Source of the DNA: Candidatus Nanopelagicales bacterium
Lineage (GTDB): Bacteria > Actinomycetota > Actinomycetes > S36-B12 > CAIYMF01
Length of the DNA: 64,000 bases
Assembly (NCBI GenBank): GCA_025456065.1
Contig: JALOLH010000002.1
Coordinates: forward strand, 1-64,000
Direction: 5' to 3'
Below, one piece after another: positions 7,493 through 17,600 of this stretch (positions are counted from its first letter, which is position 1; every line of letters begins with the position of its first letter). A program made the position numbers and the translations under genes. The notes under the pieces were generated by a model that did no database searches, was not told the DNA's origin, and saw only the letters and a program-made list of their open reading frames with translations.

Positions 7493-8305
7493 TCAGTCCG
7501 CGAGCAGGCGCTTCATCTGCCTCTGGATCAGGTGCGTGGCCTGCTTCGGGGCGAGCCGCACGGCGGCACCCATCACCCGGGAGTCCCGCCCGACGTAGAC
7601 GTGCAGACGGTCCTGCTCGATGCCGTCCACCATGATGCGGGCGGCCTCGGCCGCGGGCAGGGTCCGCGCCGCCGCGGCCTGCGCGGCCGCCGCGTCCGTC
7701 CCGCCGGGGGCCGCGACCCCGGAGTTGCCGGCGATGTTGGTCGCCACGGCCCCGGGCATGATCACGGAGACCCCGACGTTGGTCTCGAGCAGCTCGGCGT
7801 AGAGCCCCTCGGTGAGCAGCTTCACCGCCGCCTTCGACGCGCCGTAGGCCACCTGGCCGGGCACCGGGAGGAACCCGCCCATGCTCGACACGTTCGCGAT
7901 GTGGGCCTCGGTCCTCCTGCGCAGGTGCGGCAGGAACGCCTTGACCATGTGGACGGTGCCCCAGAAGTTGACGTCCATCACGCGCTCGAAGGCGGGGTAG
8001 TCCAGCTCCTCGATCCTCACGAAGGGCTGGATGATCCCGGCGTTGTTCACGATCGCGTCGACCACGCCGTGCGCGGCCACCACGGCCTCGGGCAGGGCGT
8101 CGACGGCCGTCCGGTCGGTGACGTCCAGGACGTGCGTGGACAGGCGCGGCCCGGCGGCTGCCAACCGGCTCGTCTCGTCGAGGGACTCCGCCCGGAGGTC
8201 CACGGCGGCCACCCGCGCCCCCCTGCGCAGCAGCTCGAGGGTGAGCTCACGGCCCATCCCGCTGCCCGCTCCCGTCACCACGACCACGCGCCCAGCGACC
8301 TTCAC
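7493..8305 (-). CDS. Short-chain dehydrogenase/reductase (SDR)
   Basis: A 270-residue classical SDR starting at GTG 8305, preceded by an AGGAG-type site; the frame is open further upstream without support. N-terminal VVVTGAGSGMGRE is the TGxxxGxG cofactor motif, and NNAG stabilises the central sheet. The catalytic Ser-Tyr-Lys is in NVSSMGGFLPVPGQVAYGASKAAV, written here as NVSSMGG then AYGASKA. Acidic AAVDLRAES after the second strand suggests NAD(H) preference. C-terminal residues beyond the fold (HLIQRQMKRLL) resemble the extended tail of actinobacterial SDRs that act on lipids. The substrate is unknown. The gene runs opposite to the desaturase and is divergent from the FAS gene. Confidence 0.85.
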   Translation of the reverse strand: MKVAGRVVVVTGAGSGMGRELTLELLRRGARVAAVDLRAESLDETSRLAAAGPRLSTHVLDVTDRTAVDALPEAVVAAHGVVDAIVNNAGIIQPFVRIEELDYPAFERVMDVNFWGTVHMVKAFLPHLRRRTEAHIANVSSMGGFLPVPGQVAYGASKAAVKLLTEGLYAELLETNVGVSVIMPGAVATNIAGNSGVAAPGGTDAAAAQAAAARTLPAAEAARIMVDGIEQDRLHVYVGRDSRVMGAAVRLAPKQATHLIQRQMKRLLAD

Positions 8306-8522
8306 GGTGCCTGCTCCTCTCGGTTCCCTCGATCCTCGCACCGGCGGGGACGATCCGCCGGGCGTCCGCCGGGCGTCCGCCCGCGCTGACCCCGCCCGAG
8401 CCGACACGCCGCGTGGGGGGCGCATCCCGGACGGACCTGCCGGGCCGCACGATCGCCGGCGCCGTGGGAGATCCGCGCCGGGAGCGGACCGCGAACGGGG
8501 CAGCGCCGGGGACCGCGCGATT

Positions 8523-8578
8523 TTGCGAGGGATCCCTCATGTGTCAGCATGGAACCGAAACATGAGGCTTTGCTCATG
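8523..8578 (+). promoter_or_regulatory. Candidate FAS promoter with repeated CTCATG/CATGAG boxes
   Basis: TTGCGA (8523-8528) and CAGCAT (8545-8550) are spaced 16 nt like -35/-10 elements. GAGGGATCCCTC (8527-8538) is a perfect 12-bp palindrome. CTCATG occurs at 8536-8541 and 8573-8578 and CATGAG at 8561-8566; the last pair is separated by 6 nt. The boxes overlap the promoter, as an operator would. The remaining gap back to 8305 shows nothing clear. Confidence 0.35.
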
Positions 8579-8605
8579 ATCTGCTGCCGAGGGAAGGCAA
8601 CCCCC

Positions 8606-11600
8606 ATGCATGGCAACTCCGAGCCCGCGGCTGCGGCCGTCCCGACCACGGACAGTCGCGTCACCGACCTCCGCCCGACTCCGGCCGAGGCGGCCGGGCG
8701 GGCACCGCTGACGGCGGACCTGGCCGCGGGGGAGCGTCCGGTGGCGCTGCTGCTGCCCGGCATCGATGCGGCCTGGCCGGCGGCCCTGGCCGAGGCCACC
8801 CTCGGCCAGCCGCGCCTGCACGCGTGGCTCACGGCGGTGCTGGCCGGCCTCGACACCTGGGCCGCCACCCCGCAGGTGCAGGCCATGGGCGCGTTCCCGG
8901 ACGGGTTCACCCCGGTCGCCCTGCCCGCCGACGCCGAGGTCGCCGCGGCCGACGTCCGTCCGGCCAGCGCGCCGTTCGCCCTCGTCGGCGCGGTGCTCGC
9001 CGACCTCGTCGCCCTGCAGGCGCTCGAGGCGGACGGCCTGGCGCCGGTCCTGGCCGCCCGGCGCACGGTGCTGGTCGGGCACAGCGCGGGGCTGCTCGCC
9101 GGCTGGGTCGCCGCCGGCGAGCGGGACGGCGACGGCCTGGTCCCGGTCGGGACGGCGGTCCAGGCCGCGTGCATCGCCGCCCTGGCCGGGGTGCACGCCG
9201 CCCGGCACCCCTGGTCGGTCGCTGACGCCGCGCTCGGTGACGCGCTGGCCGGCACGCAGGAGGCCGCGACGCCCATGATGGTGCTCACCGGGCCGCGCCG
9301 TGCGCGCCTCGGCGCCCTGCTCGACCAGATGGCCGAGCTGCTCGACGGGGGCGTCGTCGTGGCCATGGCGAACGCCCCGACCCGGCACGTGCTCGCCGGC
9401 GACCCGGCCGCCCTGGCCCAGTTCCGCGCACGGCTGGAGGGCCTGACCCGCGAGGAGGCCCAGCGCCGGGCGGCGGGGCGCCTGGGTGGCACCCCGCTCG
9501 CCGTCACCTGGGAGCCCCTGCCCAGCAGCGCGCCGTTCCACCACCCCGCCCTTGCCGACGCCGCGGCCGCGGCGGTCGCCCAGGCCCGTCGGCTCGGCCT
9601 GGCCCTCGGCCCGGCGCGGCTGCCGGTCCTCGACCCGGCCACCGGACGACCGGTCCCCACGGAGGATCCGCTGGCCGCGATCCTGACCTCGGTGCTGGCC
9701 CGTCCGCACGACTGGGCGGGCACGCTCGCCGCCGCCGTGCCGGCCGGGGGCGTGGCCATCACGGTCGGCCCCCTCGGCTCGCTCGGCCGGGTGAACGCCG
9801 AGGTCCTCGAGGGCCGCGGCGTGCTCGCCGTCGACGCGGGCACCCGGGCCGGCCGCGAGGCGCTGGCCACGCCGGGCGCCGCCCCCGCGGTGCCCTCGCC
9901 CTGGGCCGCGCTCGCCCCCCGCGTGATCAGCGAGCCCTCGGGCCGGCTGCGCCTGGAGACCCGGCACACCCGGCGCACCGGTCGCTCGCCGATGGTCCTG
10001 CCGGGCATGACCCCGACCACGGCGGAGGCGCCCATCGTCGCCGCCGCCGCGAACGGCGGCCACGTGGCCGAGCTCGCCGGCGGCGGCCAGGTGAGCGAGC
10101 GCATCTTCACCGAGCGCGTGCGCGAGCTCGGTGAGCTGCTCGTGCCGGGGCAGGAGGTGGTCCTCAACGCCATGCACCTCGATCCGTACCTCTGGGGCCT
10201 GCACCTGGGCCACGAGCGCCTGCTCCAGCGCGCCCGGGCCACCGGCGCCCCGTTCTGCGGCGTGACCATCTCGGCCGGGATCCCCGAGCCCGACGAGGCC
10301 GTGGCCCTGCTCGACGAGCTGGCGGCGCTCGGCTGCTGGCTCAACGCCTTCAAGCCCGGCACGGCCGGCCAGGTCGATCAGGTGCTGGCCATCGCGGGCC
10401 GCACCGAGCGGCCGCTCTGGATCCACCTCGAGGGGGGTGCGGCGGGCGGCCACCACTCGTGGGAGGACCTCGAGGAGCTGCTGCTGGCCACCTACGCCCG
10501 CGTCCGCTCGCACGAGCACGTGGTGCTGGCGGTGGGTGGCGGCATCGCCGGCCCCGACCGTGCCGCCGCCCTGCTCACCGGCACCTGGGCGCACGCCCAT
10601 GGGATGCCGGCCATGCCGGTCGACGCCGTGCTGCTCGGCACGGTCACCATGGCCACGGCCGAGGCGAGCACCTCGCCGTCGGTGAAGGCAGCCCTCGTCG
10701 ACGCGCCCGGGCATGCCGGGTGGGTCGCGCGCGGCACCGTGGCCGGCGGGACCACGTCCGGACGCTCCGGCCTCGATGCCGACATCCACTACCTGGACAA
10801 CCACGCCTCGCGCACCGCACGCCTGCTCGACGAGGTCGCGGGCGACGCGGCCGCCGTGGACGCGCGACGGGAGGAGATCGCCGCCGCCCTGGCCGGCACC
10901 GCCAAGCCCTGGTTCGGCGACGTGGCCGAGATGACGTACGGGCAGCTGCTCGAGCGCTTCGTCGACCTGACCGCGCTCGGCCGGCACCGCCGCTACGACG
11001 ACGGGGCCTGGCTGGACCCCAGCCACCGCAGCCGCTTCCTCGCCCTGCTGCAGCGAGCCGAGGCACGACTGCACCCCAGCGACGAGGGCGTGGTGCCGAC
11101 CCTGTTCGCCGACCCCGCCAGCGTCGACGACCCGCGGGATGCGCTCGCCGCCCTGCTCGGGGCGCACCCGGAGGCCGCCACGGCGCTGCTGCACCCCGCC
11201 GACGTCGACCACTTCCTGGCGGTCTGCCGCCGGGCCGGCAAGCCCGTGCCGTTCGTGCCGGTGCTCGACGCCGACGTGCGCCGCTGGTACGCCTCGGACG
11301 CGTTGTGGCAGTCGCACGACGACCGGTACGACGCCGAGCAGGTGCTGGTGATCCCCGGGCCGACCGCGGTCGCCGGGATCACGCGTGCCGACGAGCCGGT
11401 CGCGGACCTGCTCGACCGCTTCGAGGCCGAGGTCGTGGCCACCCTGCTCGCCCAGGGCGCCGAGCCCGAGCCCGGGCCGGCCTTCCGCCTGCGTCCGGAC
11501 GGGGTCCCGCACGGGTCCGCCCCGGCGGCCCTGCTGGCGGCCGCGCTGGCGGCGCCCACCTGGCGCTGGTCGGGCGCGGCGCGGCCGAACCCGCTGCACC

Positions 11601-14600
11601 GGCTCGGCCCGGCGTCGGCCTGGGCGCTCGACCTCGCCCCGGCCACACCCGCGGCCGTCGCGGTCGCGCACCTGGAGCGCGACGGCGAGCGCGCCCGGTT
11701 GGCCGTGGACCATGCCGGGAGGCTGGCGCTGAGCATCCTGTGGCCGGACCTGGGCCTGCCCGGGGACGGCAGCACCACCATCCCGGTCGACGTCGCCGAG
11801 CACGAGGGCACGATCACGTTCGCGGTCACCCGGGGCGGGCTGGCCCGGGCGGGCGCGGCGCTGCTCGAGGTGTTCGGCGGGGGCACCGACGCCCCGACCG
11901 ATCCCGCCGCCCTCGCGGCCGCCCATGCGGCGACGGTGGGCGCCAGCGCCCCGCTGCCGGACCGCGTGATGACCGCGCTCTGGCCGCAGGTCTTCCGCGC
12001 GCTGGACCGGGCCGGGCAGGCCGACGGCGTGCTCGACCTCGTGCACCTGCGCCACCAGGTGGTCACCGACCGCACCCTGCCGACGCGCGCCGAGCCGCGG
12101 GCCCTGCCCCCGATGGTGACCCGCACCGAGGCCGGCCTCGTCCTCACCGTCGACGCGCTGGCGGACGGCTGGCGGGTCACCGACCGGTTCCTGGTCCGAC
12201 AGCCCTCGGTGGACGCCGCCGTGCCCGTCCTGCGACCGCGCGCCGCCGCCAGCGCCGTGGTGCCCACGCCGACCCGCACGCTGGGCACCCGGACCGTGAC
12301 CGCGCCGCAGCGCCTCGAGTCGTTCGCCACCGTGAGCGGCGACCCGAACCCCATCCACCGCAGCGACCTGCTGGCCCGGCTGGTCGGACTGCCGGGCCGG
12401 ATCGTGCACGGCATGTGGACCTCGGCCGCCGCGTCCCGCGCGGTCATCGAGACCGCCGCCGACGGCGACCCCACGCGCCTGCGCGACTGGGCGGTCGAGT
12501 TCGTCGCGCCGCTGCCGCCGGGTGCGGCGGTCACGCTCACCGTGCAGCGGGTCGGCCTGCGGGCGGGCGGCCAGGTCGTGACCGTCGAGGCCGCGACCGC
12601 CGACGGCGTGGTCGCGCTCGGCAGCGCCGAGGTCGCCCCGCCACGCACGGCGTACGTGTTCCCGGGCCAGGGGATCCAGGCGCAGGGCATGGGCATGGAC
12701 GGCTACGCGCGCTCGGCGGCGGCCAGGCGGGTCTGGGACCGGGCCGACGCGATCACCCGCGAGCGCCTCGGCTTCTCGATCCTCGCCGTGGTCCGGGACA
12801 ACCCGACCGTGATCGACGCCGCCGGCACGACGTTCCGGCACCCGGCCGGCGTGCTGCACCTGACCCAGTTCACCCAGGTGGCCATGGCGACCCTGGCCGC
12901 CGCCCAGGTGGCCGAGCTGCGCGAGGCCGGGGCCTGGGACGCGCACGCGGTGCTGGCCGGGCACTCGGTCGGGGAGTACAACGCCCTGGCCGCTGCGGCC
13001 CCGGTGCTGCCGCTGCGCGCGGTGATCGAGCTGGTCTTCGCCCGCGGCATGGCCATGCACGGCTTGGTGCCGCGCGACGCCGAGGGCCGCTCGCACTACC
13101 GGCTGGCCGTGATCCGCCCGCACCTGGCGGGGCTGTCGCACGCTGACGCGGAGGCGCTCGTCGCCGCGGTCGCCGAGGAGACCGGCCAGCTGTGCGAGAT
13201 CGTCAACCACAACCTGCGCGGCAAGCAGTACGCCGTCGCCACGACCGTCGACGCGCTGGCCGAGCTCGGCCGTCGGCTGGGCCCCGGCCACCCGGGTCGC
13301 CCGCCGCTGCTCGAGGTCCCCGGCATCGACGTGCCGTTCCACTCGCATGCGCTGCGCGAGGGGGTGCCCGGGTTCCGCGAGCACCTGCGCGCCAAGCTGC
13401 CGGCCCGCATCGACGGCGCCGCGCTCGTGGGCCGCTACGTGCCCAACCTGTACCCGGTCGCGTTCCGGCTGGACCGCGACTACGTGGCGGGCGTGCACGC
13501 CGTGTGCGGGTCCGAGGTGCTGGCGGGGCTGCTCGCCGACTGGGAGGCCGCCTGCGCCGACCCCGACGACCTGGCCCGCACCCTGCTCGTCGAGCTGCTC
13601 GCCTGGCAGTTCGCGTCGCCCGTGCGCTGGATCGAGACCTTCGAGCTGCTCTGCGCGCCGCTGGCCGACGGTGGCCTCGGCGTCGAGCGCGTCGTCGAGG
13701 TCGGGGTCGGCTCGGCGCCGACCCTGGCCAACCTCGCCAAGGGCGCGCTCGCGCTGCCGAGCCACCGCGGCACCCGTCCCGAGGTGGCCAACCTCGAGCT
13801 CGACGCCGAGCGGCTGCTCGCCGCGGACGGTGACCCGGCCCCGGTCGAGCCGTCCGAGGGGTCCGAGCAGGTCGCCCCGGCCGAGCCGGAGGGCGGGGCG
13901 CCCGCCCCGACCCCGGGGACCGCCGGGCCGGTCGCCGACGCCCCCGACCCAGGCGCCACCGGGCCGGTCGCCGACGCCCCCGACCCAGGCGCCACCGGGC
14001 CGGTCGCCGACGCCCCCGTGGACCTCACCACCGCGCTGCGCGCCCTGCTCGCCCTGCGCGCCGGCGTCCGTGCCGACCAGCTCGGGGACGACACCCTCGA
14101 CACCCTCGTCGAGGGGGCGTCCAGCCGGCGCAACCAGCTGCTGATGGACCTGGGCAGGGAGTTCGGGGTCCCGGCGATCGACGGGGCGCACGAGGTGCCC
14201 CTCGCCGAGCTCGCCGACCGGCTGGGGGAGCGGGCGCGCGGCTACCGCTTCCCCGGGCCGGTGCTGGCCCCCGGGGTGGAGGCCGCGCTGACGGCCGCCC
14301 TCGGGCCGCTCGGCTCCGCGCCAGCCGCGCTCGCCAAGCGGGTGACCGGCCACTGGGGCCTGGCTCCGGGCTGGGTGGGGCGGGTCGGGCTGGCCGCCGC
14401 ACTGGGCAGCCGCGAGGGTGCCAGCCGGCGCGGCGGGGACCTGCGCACGCTGCCCGGGGACCGCGCCGAGTCGCTCGTCGACGCCGCCGTCCTGGCCGCC
14501 GCGAGCGAGGTCGGCGTGACCGTCGCGCCGGCCGCCGCCGCATCCGGAGGAACGGTCGACGCCGCGGCGGTGACCGAGCTGCGCCAGCACGTCGAGGACC

Positions 14601-17600
14601 TCCTGGCCGCCCAGGCGACCGGGACGCTCGAGCGGCTCGGGCGCGGCACCCCCGCCGAGGAGGCGCCGGACCATCGCGACGCCCTGGCGCGGCTGGCCCT
14701 GCTCGAGGCCGAGCACGGCCCCAGCGCCCAGGTGGCCCCACGCTTCGACGCCCGGCGGCACGTGCTGCTCGCCTCGAGCCAGGTGTGGGCGCGCGCCGAC
14801 GCCGACCACCTGGTCGAGTGCGCACTCGCCGCGGAGTCGGCCGGTGCCCCCCTCGACGCCGCGACGGAGGGGCTGCTCGACCAGCTGCGGGTGCATCGCG
14901 ACGCCGACCCGCGGCTGGCCACGACGCTGCGCTTCCATCGCGCTCGGGCCGAGGCCCTGGGCCGGAACGGCACCGTGGCGCTGGTGGACCGTGCGCTCAC
15001 CGAGGCGCCGTCGGGGGTGCCCGGGGGCGACCTCGACGCGCTGCGTGCCGTGCTCGTCGAGCCGACCGCAGCCGCCGTGCTCGCCGCCGCGCGCGACCTC
15101 GCGGTTGCCCCCGGTGCGTTCGCCGACCAGGTCGCGCTGGTGACCGGGGCCTCGCCGGGCTCCATCGCCTGGGCCGCCGTCGCGCACCTGCTGCGGGGCG
15201 GGGCGACCGTGGTCCTCGCCACCACCTCGGACACCCCGGAGCGGATCGCCGCCTACCGCGACCTCGAGCGCCGGTGGGCCGCGCCCGGCGCGGTGCTGCA
15301 CGTCGTGCCGGCCAACCTCGCCTCGTTCGCCGACGTCGACGCCCTCGTCGAGTGGTGCACGACGCCGACCGCCGAGACCGTCGGACCGGTGACCCGCGAG
15401 GTGAAGCCGGCCCTGCTGCCGACGCTGCTGCTGCCGTTCGCCGCGGCGCCGTCCGGCGGCACGCTGCCGGACACCGACCAGTCGTCGCAGCTCACGCTGC
15501 GCCTGCTGCTGCTCGGCGTCGAACGGCTCGTCGGCGCGGTCGCGGGGCGGGTCGCCGCCGCGGGAGCGGCGCCGGTGACGGTGGTGCTGCCGCTCTCGCC
15601 GAACCACGGCACCTTCGGCGGTGACGGCGCCTACGGCGACGCGAAGGCCGCGCTGGAGTCGCTGGCCAACCGGTGGCACGCCGAGCCCGGCTGGGGCGCG
15701 CACACGCGCCTGCTCGGCGCCGAGATCGGCTGGGTCCGGGGCACCGGGCTCATGGCCGGCAACGACGCGGCCGCGGCCGCGGTCGAGCAGGCCCTGGGCG
15801 TCACCACCTTCGCCACCGAGCAGATGGGTGCGCTCGTCGCGGCCCTGGCGACCGCGGGGTTGGCGCAGCGCGCCGCCGAGGGCCCACTGCGGGTCGACCT
15901 CTCCGGCGGGTTGGCCGGGCGCACCGATCTCGCCGTCGCGCTGCGCGCGGCGACGACCGGGGCCCACGACGCGGCGCCGGACCAGGCGCGGGCCGGCGAG
16001 GGCGAGGGCGCGGTCGCGTCGATCCCGGCCCTGCCGAACCTCCCGGCGGTGCTGCGCGCCGCCCGGGCCGCCCCGACGCAGCCCGAGGCGCGCGCCGCCC
16101 GGACCGCCGCCGAGGACATGGTCGTGCTCGTCGGCGTGGCCGAGATCGGCCCCTGGGGTGCCTCGAGCACGCGTCGTGAGGCCGAGCACGGCAGGCTCAG
16201 CGCCGCCGGCGTCGTGGAGCTCGCCTGGCGCTGCGGCCTGATCCGCTGGGACCGTGCCGGCGCGCACTGGGTGGACCTCGTCGACGACGCCCCGATCGAG
16301 GAGGCCGAGGCGGCCGACCGGTACCGGGACGAGGTCGGCGCCCGGGTCGGGGTGCGCCCCCTGCACACGACGCAGGACGTCGCCGCCGAGGGCCGGCTCG
16401 TGCTCAGCGAGGTGTTCCTCGACCGCCCGCTCACCCTCGTGGTGGGCTCCCCGGACGAGGCCCGGGCCATGGCCGCCGGCGTCGCCGGGGCGCGCGTGAC
16501 CCGGGCCGAGGACGGGTGGCACCTGACCCTGCCGGCCGGGGCGGCCGTGCGGGTCCCGCACCAGGCGCCGCTCGCGCGCACGGTCGGGGGGCAGCTGCCC
16601 ACCGGGAGCGATCCCACCCGCCACGGACTGGAGCCGGGGGTGGCCGCGGCCATGGATCCGCTCGCGGCCTGGAACCTGGTGGTCAGCGCCGAGGCGCTCG
16701 CCGACGCGGGGGTGCGTCCCGAGGAGCTCGTCGGCGCCGTGCACCCCAGCCTGGTCGGCAACACCCAGGGCAGCGGCATGGGCGGCATGCACAGCATCCG
16801 CACGCTCAACGTCGGCGACCTGCTCGACCGCGACCACGCCAACGACGTGCTCCAGGAGGCGCTGGGCAACGTCGTGCCGGCCCACGCCAACCAGGGCCTG
16901 GTCGGGGGCTACGGCCCGATGGTCCACCCGGTGGCCGCCTGTGCGACGGCGGCGGTCTCCCTGGAGGAGGCGATCGACAAGATCCGCCTGGGCAAGGCCG
17001 AGGTGGTCCTGGCCGGCGGCTGGGACGACCTGGGCACCGAGGGGATCAGCGGGTTCGCGGACATGGCGGCCACGGCGGACAACCGCGCCCTGCTCGACGC
17101 CGGGCTGGCCCCGGCCCAGCACAGCCGGCCGGGTGACCGGCGCCGGCGCGGCTTCGTCGAGGCGCAGGGCGGCGGCAGCTTCCTGGTGTGCCGGGGGTCG
17201 GTCGCGCTGCGGCTGGGCCTGCCGGTCCGGGCGGTGCTCGCCTACGCCGGGTCGTTCGGCGACGGCATCCACACCTCGATCCCGGCGCCGGGGCTCGGTG
17301 CGCTCGGGTCGGTGCGCGGCGGGGCCGACTCGCCGCTCGGTCGCGCGCTGGCCGAGCTTGGGCTCACCGCCGACGACATCGCCGTGGTGTCCAAGCACGA
17401 CACCTCGACCGAGGCCAACGACCCGAACGAGGCGTTCGTGCACGCCACGATCCAGGCGGCGCTCAGGCGCACGCCCGGCAACCCGCTGCGCGTGATCTCG
17501 CAGAAGGCCCTGACCGGGCACGCGAAGGGCGGGGCGGCGGCCTGGCAGGTCGCCGGTCTGTGCGACGTGCTCGAGACCGGCGTGGTCCCGGGCAACCCGA

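Noticed and set aside
8549..8605. An upstream in-frame ATG for FAS at 8549 adding 19 residues.
   Set aside because: No ribosome site precedes it, and the 8606 start has GGGAAGG at a good distance. The region has promoter-like boxes instead.
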